From Tardiphaga sp. (GTDB taxonomy: Bacteria; Pseudomonadota; Alphaproteobacteria; Rhizobiales; Xanthobacteraceae), in assembly GCA_028290765.1 (NCBI GenBank), contig JAQGJF010000224.1:1-11448 (forward strand): a stretch of DNA of 11,448 nt, written 5' to 3'. Within the stretch, counting starts at the first letter, position 1, and each line of letters opens with the position of its first letter. This document shows positions 1 to 6,329 of the stretch, piece by piece. A model generated the notes under the pieces. It saw nothing but the letters and a program-made list of their open reading frames with translations, was not told the DNA's origin and made no database searches. The translations under genes were made by a program, and so were the position numbers.

Positions 1-1
1 G

Positions 2-154
2 CCGCCGCCACCGCCTCCTGCTGCGCGTCCGGCTCCGCCGCCGCCACCGCCTCCTGTTGCGCGTCCGGCTCCTCCGCCGCCGCCACCGCCTCCTGTTGCG
101 CGTCCGGCTCCTCCGCCGCCGCCGCCACCGCCTCCTGTTGCGCGTCCAGCTCCA
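2..154. repeat. In-frame tandem repeat, 36-42 bp units, proline-coding
   Basis: There are four head-to-tail units of 36, 36, 39 and 42 bases. Each has a run of CCG codons, then CCA-CCG-CCT-CCT, then GTT/GCT-GCG-CGT-CCN-GCT-CCN. The third unit has one extra CCG codon and the fourth has two, so the proline run grows by whole codons along the array. This pattern fits slippage expansion within a coding sequence. The array may extend to the left of the window. Confidence 0.85.
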
Positions 155-220
155 CCGCCTCCGGCGGGAGCGAAGCCGTGCACGCTTCCAAACGGTCAAC
201 CCTGTCCTCCGCCGAGATGA
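2..220 (+). CDS. C-terminal end of a proline-rich protein (partial, 5' end outside window)
   Basis: This is an open frame entering from the left edge and ending in TGA at 218-220. It encodes four tandem copies of a proline block followed by VARPAP (AARP in the first copy), then a non-repeat tail KPCTLPNGQPCPPPR with two cysteines. Poly-proline/alanine tails of this kind are common on envelope or secreted proteins of Bradyrhizobium, where they act as extended spacers. No folded domain is visible, so the function is unknown. The strand is not certain. The opposite strand is also open from an ATG at 287 to the window edge and would encode an acidic Ala/Glu/Gln repeat with very high GC3, but that ATG has no well-placed ribosome binding site. 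I prefer the plus frame because the tail ends in a sensible Cys-Pro motif and a strong hairpin (307-330) lies downstream. Confidence 0.45.
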   Translation, partial: PPPPPPAARPAPPPPPPPVARPAPPPPPPPPVARPAPPPPPPPPPVARPAPPPPAGAKPCTLPNGQPCPPPR

Positions 221-306
221 CGCCGCTTGAACGATGGAAGGGTGGGGACGACGCGCGCTGAGGATCGATGCTGCGGAGCGGCGGCATCAGCGCTCAAGAA
301 GTCCTT

Positions 307-330
307 GAACGCGCGCTAAATCGCGCGTTC
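307..330. other. Strong hairpin, 9-bp stem, between the proline-rich gene and the small exported protein
   Basis: GAACGCGCG (307-315) is a perfect complement of CGCGCGTTC (322-330), with loop CTAAAT. No T-run follows on either strand, so it is not a canonical rho-independent terminator. It may still stabilise the 3' end of the upstream transcript or be a protein-binding dyad. Apart from this and a second hairpin (422-442), I see nothing in 221-449. Confidence 0.55.
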
Positions 331-421
331 GGATGCAGCGGGCGGTTCCTGGGCCAAACAATTTGGCTGCCTTCGTGCAGGCTTAAGAAAACGTCAATCG
401 CGAGATGTATGATGGTCGGGG

Positions 422-442
422 GTCCGCGAAGGATTTGCGGAC
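422..442 (+). other. Hairpin just upstream of the ribosome binding site of the small exported protein
   Basis: GTCCGCGAA (422-430) can pair with TTTGCGGAC (434-442), with one G-U pair and a GGA loop. It ends 7 bases before the GGAG Shine-Dalgarno at 450-453. In the mRNA this stem-loop would sit immediately 5' of the ribosome binding site, so it could affect translation or RNA stability. Regulation is inferred only from position. Confidence 0.4.
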
Positions 443-461
443 GAAAGTTGGAGAAGACGTT

Positions 462-746
462 GTGGGCAAAATCGTATCAGTGATCGTGGCTGTTACATTG
501 GCCGCGGGGCCGCTGCTATTGCCGGTCTCGGCAAGGGCCGAGAATGGTGAAATCGCCGCCGGCGTCGTTGGCGGACTTATCGGTGGCGCGTTGCTCGGCG
601 GCGCCCTGGCGTCACGGCCTCCCCCGCCGCCGGTTTATTACGCGCCCGAACGGGTCTACGTCGAAGAGCCAACCTGCCGGGTTGTTCGCGAGCGATACTG
701 GGACGGATATGGCTGGATGTACCGGCGAGTTCAGGTCTGCAATTGA
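462..746 (+). CDS. Small exported glycine-zipper protein (hypothetical, 94 aa)
   Basis: This is a predicted Sec-exported small protein of unknown function. I chose the GTG at 462 because GGAG at 450-453 lies 8 bases upstream and because this start begins exactly at a signal peptide: Lys3, a hydrophobic stretch at residues 4-20, and a likely cleavage after ARA at residue 26. A longer frame from the ATG at 405 adds 19 unconvincing residues. The mature part has a Gly/Ala-rich zipper at about 34-50 (GVVGGLIGGALLGGALA), a run of five prolines at 53-57, and an aromatic/charged tail with YYAPERVYVEEP, Cys72 and Cys93, and RYWDGYGWMYRR. Small periplasmic proteins with a glycine zipper and a Tyr/Trp-rich two-Cys tail are frequent in Bradyrhizobium. 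The two cysteines could form a disulfide. It appears monocistronic, with a terminator about 80 bases downstream. Confidence 0.75.
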   Translation: MGKIVSVIVAVTLAAGPLLLPVSARAENGEIAAGVVGGLIGGALLGGALASRPPPPPVYYAPERVYVEEPTCRVVRERYWDGYGWMYRRVQVCN

Positions 747-824
747 TCGCGGCACTTTTCTGCTCGCGGCTTGAAGCAATCTGGGCGCTTGTTGATACGT
801 CTGTCGTGCGCGGGTACCGGCACG

Positions 825-875
825 AAGCCTGAACAAATCCCCACCCCGCATCAAGTGCGGGGCAGGCTTTTGTTT
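825..875 (+). terminator. Rho-independent terminator after the small exported protein
   Basis: The outer arms AAGCCTG (825-831) and CAGGCTT (863-869) enclose an inner perfect stem, CCCCGCA (844-850) with TGCGGGG (856-862) and loop TCAAG. A T-rich tract, TTTTGTTT (868-875), follows on the plus strand. The orientation suits the gene ending at 746. The inner stem may also slow transcripts leaving the permease gene on the minus strand, although no clean T-run follows there. Confidence 0.7.
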
Positions 876-902
876 GAGGGTGCATAGGTCGCAACAGCCT
901 GC

Positions 903-2558
903 TTACTCCGCAGGTGCGGCGATCGGCATGTCCGCATGCGAACTGTAATCGACACTCGCGCTGGTTCTGCCCAGCGCGTACAGGCCACCCGCCATCACGA
1001 CATAGGCAAGCGCCACGCCGGGCGTCACGCCCAACCCGCCGCCGATGCCGACCGCTTCGCCATGCATGAAGCCGAAGTACGTCATGACGGCGCCGGCGAA
1101 CGCGAAGGCCGAGGCTTTCATGAAATCGCGCTCGATGACGAAGACACCGATCGCGCCCAGGATCAGGCCGGCGAGAATCGAGCCGCCACCCATCACTTCC
1201 AGCCCGTGGTAGAGCACGCCCTGCTGCGGCAGCGCCGCGATCGCCGCGGTCTTGACCGCGCCGACCTTGTCGGCGGCCAGGCCCCCGACGGCCTGGGCGG
1301 CGTTGAGCGTTGACCCGAGCATGGTATCGATCTGCAGCTTGGCCCAGGCCGCCAGATGCGGCGTCAGCGCCAGCACGACGGCCGGCGCGTGCTTGACCGG
1401 CGTGGTCTGGAACGCCTGCGCGCCGATCAGCATGCCGATATAGAGCAGGATCGGTGAGATCGCGACCACAGGCACCAGCGCCAGCAGCACCGAGATGATG
1501 CCGAACCACGACAACACCACCACCATGATGCCGGTTGCGGCCGAATAGCCGATCCGCCCGCCCATCGCCTTCCAGCCGGGATGGCCGATATAGACGGCGT
1601 TGATGAAGGGATTGCCCATCAGGCAGCCGATCAGGCTGACGACGCCATCGGCGGTCAGAACGCGCGTGGTTGGATATTCGTCGCCGGCGGCTTCCGCGCT
1701 TTCGACATTGTCCATGGCCTCGACCAGATCGTAGATGCCGAACGGGATCGCCGTGACCAGGATGATGCCGAGGAATTCGAAGCCGGAAAACACCTGACCG
1801 ACCGCGGGTATCGGCACCGAAAAGCCGAAGCTGGCAAGGGCGTCACCGACGCCCTTGACGCTGAGGCCACCGAGATTGAGCCCGAACAGGTTGGAGCCCC
1901 ACGCGATGATCATGCCGACCGCGATGGCGACCAGGCCCGCGGGGATATTTTTCGGATATTTCACCCCGCCGAACCAGCTGACCAGAATGATGGCGAAGCA
2001 GACGAGGCCGATCTGCGGCGTCATGTACATTTCCAGCGCCGGCCGCATCGAGATGAAGGTGACGGAGACGCCGGCAAGCGTGCCGAGCAACGCCGCGCGC
2101 GGCGTGATCTTGCGGATGTAGGGGGCGATAAAACCGCCGATCATCAGGATAAAACTCTGGAAGAACACCCAGACCAGACCCGCAGACCAGCCTTTCAGGG
2201 GATCGCCGGTCTTGATCGTGATCGGCAACATGATCACGAAGGTGACGATGAACATGTGCGGGACGCTGACGCCAGACGGCAGCGCGCAGACGTCGCTGCG
2301 GCCGGTTTTTTGCGCCAGTCTATAAGCCAGGAACGCGTAATAGAAGGTCGAGAGGCACATCATCAGGCCGAGCGCCGGCAGGATGCGGCCGAACACCAGC
2401 GAGTCCGGCATCTTGAGCACGAAGCGCAACAGCCCGGTCAGCACCAGCATGTTGACCAGGATGTTGGTGCCGAAACCGAAAAACGCATTCCAGTCGCCCG
2501 GCGTCCACAATGTGGGTTTGAAATCGAGTTTGCCGGCAGTCCCCGTGCTCGTGCTCAT
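903..2558 (-). CDS. NCS2/AzgA-like (COG2252-type) membrane permease
   Basis: This is a predicted inner-membrane transporter of 551 aa with about 12 hydrophobic segments. Features that place it near the xanthine/uracil (NCS2) and AzgA-like permeases are [10 protein letters not shown] at 91-100 before a transmembrane helix, the [12 protein letters not shown] stretch at 283-294 (where NCS2 proteins carry their conserved acidic helix), and GNPF at 315-318 followed by a small-residue helix. It is longer than bacterial AzgA proteins (roughly 450 aa). Much of the excess is an Ala-rich, weakly hydrophobic section at about 400-450. The start is the ATG at 2558, with GGAG 7 bases upstream. That ATG overlaps the TGA of the amidohydrolase gene by 4 bases (ATGA), so translation is probably coupled and the permease probably imports the hydrolase's substrate or a relative. 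The substrate cannot be read from sequence: purine-, pyrimidine- or triazine-like compounds are candidates. Confidence 0.85.
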   Translation of the reverse strand: MSTSTGTAGKLDFKPTLWTPGDWNAFFGFGTNILVNMLVLTGLLRFVLKMPDSLVFGRILPALGLMMCLSTFYYAFLAYRLAQKTGRSDVCALPSGVSVPHMFIVTFVIMLPITIKTGDPLKGWSAGLVWVFFQSFILMIGGFIAPYIRKITPRAALLGTLAGVSVTFISMRPALEMYMTPQIGLVCFAIILVSWFGGVKYPKNIPAGLVAIAVGMIIAWGSNLFGLNLGGLSVKGVGDALASFGFSVPIPAVGQVFSGFEFLGIILVTAIPFGIYDLVEAMDNVESAEAAGDEYPTTRVLTADGVVSLIGCLMGNPFINAVYIGHPGWKAMGGRIGYSAATGIMVVVLSWFGIISVLLALVPVVAISPILLYIGMLIGAQAFQTTPVKHAPAVVLALTPHLAAWAKLQIDTMLGSTLNAAQAVGGLAADKVGAVKTAAIAALPQQGVLYHGLEVMGGGSILAGLILGAIGVFVIERDFMKASAFAFAGAVMTYFGFMHGEAVGIGGGLGVTPGVALAYVVMAGGLYALGRTSASVDYSSHADMPIAAPAE

Positions 2559-3289
2559 CGTCCTGCTCCCGCTGCTAAGGTGTTAGAAGTCTCCGGTGTG
2601 TTGGCTTGAAGTGTCAGTGCTTGAAGAACCGCGGCGGAGTCCGAGACCCAGCCGAAGATGCCGCCCTGGGCCTTGATCATCCGCAGGCCCATGTCGTGGA
2701 ATTCGGGAAAATACGAGGCGCAGCCGTCGGCCAGCACCACGCAGCGATAGCCGCGGTCGTTGGCCTCGCGCACCGTGGTGTTGACGCAGACCTCGGTGGT
2801 GACGCCGCACACCAGCAGGTTGGCGATGTGGTGCGCCTTGAGGTCGTCGCCGAGCGAGGTGGCGTAGAACGCGCCCTTGCCGGGCTTGTCGATGACGATC
2901 TCGCCGGGGACCGGATACAGTGCCGGAATGATGTCGTGGCCGGCTTCGCCGCGAATCAGGATTCTGCCCATCGGTCCGGGATCGCCGATCCGCAAGCTCG
3001 GCGCGCCGCGCTCGACCTTGGCCGGCGGCGCGTCGGACAGATCCGGCAGATGGCCTTCGCGGGTATGGACCACCAGCATGCCGGTGTCGCGCGCGGCCTG
3101 CAGCACCGCGGCGATCGGCTTCACGGCACGGGCCAACTGGGAAACATCGTTGCCCAGCGTTTCACCGAAGCCGCCCGGCTCCATGAAATCGCGCTGCATG
3201 TCGATGATGAGAAGCGCCGTAGTCGACCAATCGAGATCGATCGGACCCGGCTCGGCCAGAACGGTAGATGTATACTTTGAGTTCGCCAT
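2555..3289 (-). CDS. Isochorismatase-family cysteine hydrolase, biuret amidohydrolase-like
   Basis: This is a predicted cytoplasmic amidohydrolase that cleaves a small carboxamide or ureide bond. The cysteine-hydrolase triad is complete (numbered from a GTG two codons upstream): Asp32 in [10 protein letters not shown], Lys137 in DKPGKGAF, and Cys170 in [11 protein letters not shown]. The flanking motifs [26 protein letters not shown] and MIKAQGG closely resemble the biuret hydrolase (BiuH) and triuret hydrolase group as I remember it, so an N-rich substrate such as biuret or another N-carbamoyl amide is the best guess. Related amidases (ureidoacrylate, maleamate, N-carbamoylsarcosine) remain possible. 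Start choice: ATG at 3289 with a close AGGTGG, or GTG at 3295 with AGGGG 5 bases upstream; both are feasible. It is the first gene of a two-gene operon with the permease (4-base overlap), about 35 bases behind a sigma-54 promoter. Confidence 0.87.
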   Translation of the reverse strand: MANSKYTSTVLAEPGPIDLDWSTTALLIIDMQRDFMEPGGFGETLGNDVSQLARAVKPIAAVLQAARDTGMLVVHTREGHLPDLSDAPPAKVERGAPSLRIGDPGPMGRILIRGEAGHDIIPALYPVPGEIVIDKPGKGAFYATSLGDDLKAHHIANLLVCGVTTEVCVNTTVREANDRGYRCVVLADGCASYFPEFHDMGLRMIKAQGGIFGWVSDSAAVLQALTLQANTPETSNTLAAGAGR

Positions 3290-3333
3290 GACCACCTGCG
3301 CCCCTGGAATCGTGAACTCTCAGGTCTGGTCTA

Positions 3334-3349
3334 AGCAAAGCCCGTGCCA
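3334..3349 (-). promoter_or_regulatory. Sigma-54 (RpoN) -24/-12 promoter of the amidohydrolase-permease operon
   Basis: The minus strand reads TGGCACGGGCTTTGCT. This matches the RpoN consensus TGGCACG-N4-TTGCW at every defined position, with exactly 10 bases between GG and GC. Transcription would start near 3324, about 35 bases before the ATG at 3289, which is a normal leader. It lies in a non-coding 239-bp gap in the right orientation. Sigma-54 promoters need an enhancer-binding activator. In alphaproteobacteria NtrC is the usual one for nitrogen-scavenging genes, which suits an amidohydrolase and permease. I could not identify a clear NtrC site. An imperfect dyad at 3441-3471 is a weak candidate. 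Confidence 0.82.
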
Positions 3350-3528
3350 TTGTGTACAACGGCAGAGGACGAAAAATTAGCGATCCATTTCATTGGCTTG
3401 ATCGGAGTGCCTGCGCTTGAGGCAGGGCCGTATTTGATCGCGCTCGTGAGCATTTGCATAATTCCTGAGCGTGATCCGATGCTGTGCAGGGATTCAGCGC
3501 CAGAGAATTGGGCGACCGCTTCGCGGAC

Positions 3529-4815
3529 CTACCCCACCGTAATCGGCCCGGGCATCGCGTCGCGATCGAGCAGCGCGTTCTGCGACAGCAAGGTCTTGCG
3601 GATCGCGGCCACGTCGATCGCGCCGTGCTGCGCAAAGCCGGCAGCGGCCACGCCCGAGGCCTGACCGGTGGCAAAGGCGGTTCCCATGACGCGGATCGAG
3701 GCGCCGGCCTGGCGATCGCCGTCCGCCGTTCGGCCGGCCGCAAACAGGTTGGCCGTGTCGGCGCTCTGCAGGCAGCGCAGCGGGATGTCGTAGCCGCCGC
3801 CATCCGGCGGCATCTGCATGGTGCTCTCGAACGTCTGGCGGTCGTGCCACTCGACGCCCCAGGCGCCGAGCGCAATGGTGTCGTCGTGCCGGACGCCGTT
3901 CTCGACATCCTGCCAGGTCAATTGCCGCACCGAGTTGATGTGCCGCGACTCCCGCGTTCCGAAGTCCGGCCCGGTGGAAACGAGATAGGCCCGCTCGCAG
4001 CCCGGAAGGGTTTTGATGATGTCGAGATAGACCCAGGCTTGCTGGCGGCCAAAGATTTCCGCGCGGCTGAGGCTGGCGCCATCTGTCGCGTCATAATCCG
4101 CCGATGCGAGGTAGCACACGATATCGCCGGAGCCCGGCAGGCGCGTGACCACGCTGCGTTCCTTGGTGATCGGGCCGATACCGCGCGCCCGCGCGGCTGT
4201 GATCGCCTGGTGAAGCGCATCGGCGGAAATCGTCACGTCGGCGGCAATTCCGCCGAAGCGGGTCCCGAGCGTGCCGAGATTGACCGCGCCGTGATTGCCG
4301 TAACGGGTCGAGGCGCCGCCGAAGAAGGCGAGGTCGCAGTCGCCGGTGGCATCGACGAAGGCCTTGCCGCGCAGCAGGTGTGCGCCGCCATGGTCGTGAT
4401 AGGTGATGGACGCGATGCGGTCATTGTCGCGTTCGGCGCTGCCGACAAAGGCATGAAGCAGCACCTCGACCTTGTTCTCAGTGCAGATTTCGTCGAGCGC
4501 CCGCTTGGTCGCCTCGGGATCGATCACCACGAATACGCCGCGGTGGCGGTGCGGGACGCTGACCCCACCGAGCCTGCGCAATTTGGCGACGACGTCCTCC
4601 GCCACGCCGAACACGGCCTGTCGTGGCTGTTCGCCCAGCGTGTAGAGGCCGCAATAGGTCAGGACATTGCGCATCGTCGAGGCGCCGCCGAGACAGCCCG
4701 CGCTTTCGATCAGCAGCGTGCGCGCGCCGGTCCGGCTGGCGCCCACCGCCGCACCGACCCCGGCGCTGCCGCCGCCGACGACGATGACATCATAATGATC
4801 GGAATGGTCCGGCAC
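3529..4815 (-). CDS. FAD-dependent oxidoreductase (FAD_oxidored, PF12831-like)
   Basis: This is a predicted soluble flavoprotein of 428 aa. The N-terminus has the dinucleotide-binding fold: VIVVGGGSAGVGAA (10-23) with the GxGxxG-type loop, and Glu37 at the end of the second strand, which binds the FAD ribose. Then comes CLGGAST (41-47), a signature of the PF12831 group. The C-terminal FAD contact is visible as FAAGRTADG (358-366) and RVMGTAFATGQASG (375-388), the usual second FAD motif. The start is GTG at 4815, with GAGGA 6 bases upstream. The substrate is unknown; this family includes uncharacterised dehydrogenases often found beside TTT binding proteins. The TTT gene lies 168 bases upstream on the same strand with a palindromic repeat between them. 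The sigma-54-driven operon lies 239 bases downstream and is probably a separate transcript. Confidence 0.85.
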   Translation of the reverse strand: MPDHSDHYDVIVVGGGSAGVGAAVGASRTGARTLLIESAGCLGGASTMRNVLTYCGLYTLGEQPRQAVFGVAEDVVAKLRRLGGVSVPHRHRGVFVVIDPEATKRALDEICTENKVEVLLHAFVGSAERDNDRIASITYHDHGGAHLLRGKAFVDATGDCDLAFFGGASTRYGNHGAVNLGTLGTRFGGIAADVTISADALHQAITAARARGIGPITKERSVVTRLPGSGDIVCYLASADYDATDGASLSRAEIFGRQQAWVYLDIIKTLPGCERAYLVSTGPDFGTRESRHINSVRQLTWQDVENGVRHDDTIALGAWGVEWHDRQTFESTMQMPPDGGGYDIPLRCLQSADTANLFAAGRTADGDRQAGASIRVMGTAFATGQASGVAAAGFAQHGAIDVAAIRKTLLSQNALLDRDAMPGPITVG

Positions 4816-4856
4816 GGGGCTTCCTCGAAATGGTGAATACGAAGGATGGCTAGAGC

Positions 4857-4968
4857 GGGATAGCTAACACCGTCATTGCGAGGAGCTCTTGCGACGAAGC
4901 AATCCAGTCTTTCTTTTCGGCCCCTGGATTGCTTCGCTTCGCTCGCAATGACGGAGTTGGCTATCCCG
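4857..4968. repeat. Dispersed palindromic repeat, copy 1
   Basis: This is a long imperfect inverted repeat. The outer arms are GGGATAGC (4857-4864) and GGCTATCCC (4959-4967). Inside these, CCGTCATTGCGAG (4870-4882) pairs with CTCGCAATGACGG (4942-4954), and GAAGCAATCCAG (4896-4907) pairs with CTGGATTGCTTC (4924-4935). The element fills the gap between the TTT and FAD-oxidoreductase genes and would fold into a strong RNA or DNA hairpin. I recognise the type from Bradyrhizobium/Rhodopseudomonas intergenic repeats. Bases 4870-4915 recur exactly, inverted, at 6166-6211. Confidence 0.85.
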
Positions 4969-4983
4969 ATTCCGCTTCATACT

Positions 4984-5958
4984 CTAATCGATGTGGATGT
5001 TGTTCTTTTCGATCACCGGTCCCCAGCGGTCGAGTTCCTGCCTGATCACGGCACGGAATTCATCTGATGTATTGGCGACGGGCTCCATGAACAGCGCGGC
5101 CAGCTTGTTGCGCACCGCGGGCTCGGCCATGATTTCCACCACGGCGCTGCGGATCCTGTCCTGGATCGCCGCGGGCATCGCTGCCGGCGCCACCAGCCCG
5201 ACCCAGGCGCCGGCTTCGACGCCGTCGATGCCGTTCTCGCGCAGGGTGGGGACATCGGGCAGCAGTGCCGACCGCGCCGCGCTGGTGACGGCCAGCATCT
5301 TCAGCATGCCGGCCTGCGCCTGCGACACCACCGATGCCGCGGGAAGCACCGACATCTGCACATCATTCCGGGTCAGCGCCGTCACCACATTCGGCGACCC
5401 GGCATAGGCGATGTGTTCGGGACGGGCGTCGCTCTTCATGACGATCGCCGCCATCGACAAATGCGACAGCGAGCCATAGCCGATCGAGCCGTAGTTCAAT
5501 TTGGCCGAATCGCGTTTCAGCAACGCCGCGAAGTCGGCAAAATTCTTAACGCCAAGCGCGTTGCTCGCCACCAGCACGCTCGGCTGGGTCGCCACGATGG
5601 TGATCGGCGCCAGGTCCTTGGCGGGATCGTAGGGCAGCGCCTTGAACAGCAATTTGTTGAGCGCGAGCGGGCCGACGATGGAAAGGCCGATGGTGGTGCC
5701 GTCCGGATCGGCCTTGGCGACGGCATCGGTTCCGGTATTGCCGCTGGCGCCGGGTTTGTTCTCGACCACGAAGGACTGGCCGAGTTTCGACTGCAGCCGG
5801 TCGGCGAGAATCCGGCCGATACTGTCCGGCGTCGACCCCGGCGCAAACGGCACGATGATCCGCACGCTCCGCGTCGGCCAGGACTGAGGTTGAGCCTGGG
5901 CCGCTGTGGCCGCCGCGAGCATGGCGGTGGCCGCGGTCAATAAAGCGAATTTTTGCAT
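4984..5958 (-). CDS. Tripartite tricarboxylate transporter (TTT/Bug family) substrate-binding protein
   Basis: This is a predicted periplasmic binding protein of 324 aa that captures a small carboxylate or other polar ligand. The start is ATG at 5958, chosen because a Sec signal peptide begins there (MQKFALLTAATAML, cleavage probably after AQA at residue 22). A frame extending to 6069 adds residues that look non-coding and remove the signal from the N-terminus. The Shine-Dalgarno is weak (GGGA, 6 bases upstream). The hallmarks are WPTRSVRIIVPFAPGSTPD (27-45), with the ligand-loop PFAPGSTPD; the FVVENKPGASGNTGTD segment; and the DVPTLRENG segment near the C-terminus. Length is normal for the family. 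No TctA/TctB membrane subunits are in the window, so it is an orphan Bug-type receptor. It is bracketed by two inverted copies of a palindromic repeat. Confidence 0.9.
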   Translation of the reverse strand: MQKFALLTAATAMLAAATAAQAQPQSWPTRSVRIIVPFAPGSTPDSIGRILADRLQSKLGQSFVVENKPGASGNTGTDAVAKADPDGTTIGLSIVGPLALNKLLFKALPYDPAKDLAPITIVATQPSVLVASNALGVKNFADFAALLKRDSAKLNYGSIGYGSLSHLSMAAIVMKSDARPEHIAYAGSPNVVTALTRNDVQMSVLPAASVVSQAQAGMLKMLAVTSAARSALLPDVPTLRENGIDGVEAGAWVGLVAPAAMPAAIQDRIRSAVVEIMAEPAVRNKLAALFMEPVANTSDEFRAVIRQELDRWGPVIEKNNIHID

Positions 5959-6071
5959 GCCGGGTCCCGGTTCGATTGAAGGAGGGTTATGCAACCAATG
6001 GGGCTGCGCCGTAAAGCCGCGCGATTGCATTGGTCGTCTGAGGCAGAGAGCGCGCCGCGATGATTTCAAGC

Positions 6072-6229
6072 CAGATCGGTGTCATCAACCCCGTCATTGC
6101 GCGCCAACGGGTCGCGCGAATGCGCGCCCGATGACAGGCTCCGCGAAGCAATCCAGGAGCCAAAGAAGAAAGACTGGATTGCTTCGTCGCAAGAGCTCCT
6201 CGCAATGACGGAGTTGGTGATGCCGATTT
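6072..6229. repeat. Dispersed palindromic repeat, copy 2 (inverted and longer)
   Basis: This is a second copy of the 4857-4968 element in opposite orientation. Bases 6166-6211 are the exact reverse complement of 4870-4915 (46 of 46). The left arm from about 6072 (AGATCGGTGTCATCAACC) pairs imperfectly with the right arm ending near 6229 (GGTGATGCCGATTT). This copy carries an extra stem absent from copy 1, CGGGTCGCGC (6108-6117) facing GCGCGCCCG (6122-6130). It lies upstream of both the TTT gene (minus) and feruloyl-CoA synthase (plus), so it separates two divergent genes. Confidence 0.82.
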
Positions 6230-6329
6230 GACTTTTGGACAACCGGCTTTCACTTTTCCGAAAAAATGCTCTACAGCAGACCGAAAACCAAAATGCGCCG
6301 GCGTAATCGCCGGGCCAAAGGGAGGGATC

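Noticed and set aside
1..154. CRISPR-like array from the regular repeats at the left edge
   Set aside because: The units are contiguous, with no unique spacers, and encode proline runs in frame. It is a coding tandem repeat.
1581..2609. Long plus-strand open frame (342 codons) opposite the permease gene
   Set aside because: Its translation is rich in Asp, His, Arg and Gln, typical of the antisense of a membrane protein gene in GC-rich DNA. No recognisable domain.
3484..4836. Long plus-strand open frame (450 codons) opposite the FAD-dependent oxidoreductase
   Set aside because: It is an antisense shadow. The minus strand has clear FAD motifs and a ribosome binding site.
5989..6063. Plus-strand mini-ORF (24 codons) behind AAGGAGGG
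   Set aside because: The Shine-Dalgarno-like run is only 3 bases from the ATG, codon use is unremarkable, and it lies over the leader of the minus-strand TTT gene. No support for expression.
5959..6069. N-terminal extension of the first TTT receptor to an upstream start at 6069
   Set aside because: The extra 37 residues would bury the Sec signal peptide that begins at Met 5958 and look like translated intergenic DNA.
6228..6329. N-terminal extension of feruloyl-CoA synthase from TTG 6228
   Set aside because: The strong GGGAGGG directly before ATG 6330 decides the start, and the extension overlaps the edge of the palindromic repeat.
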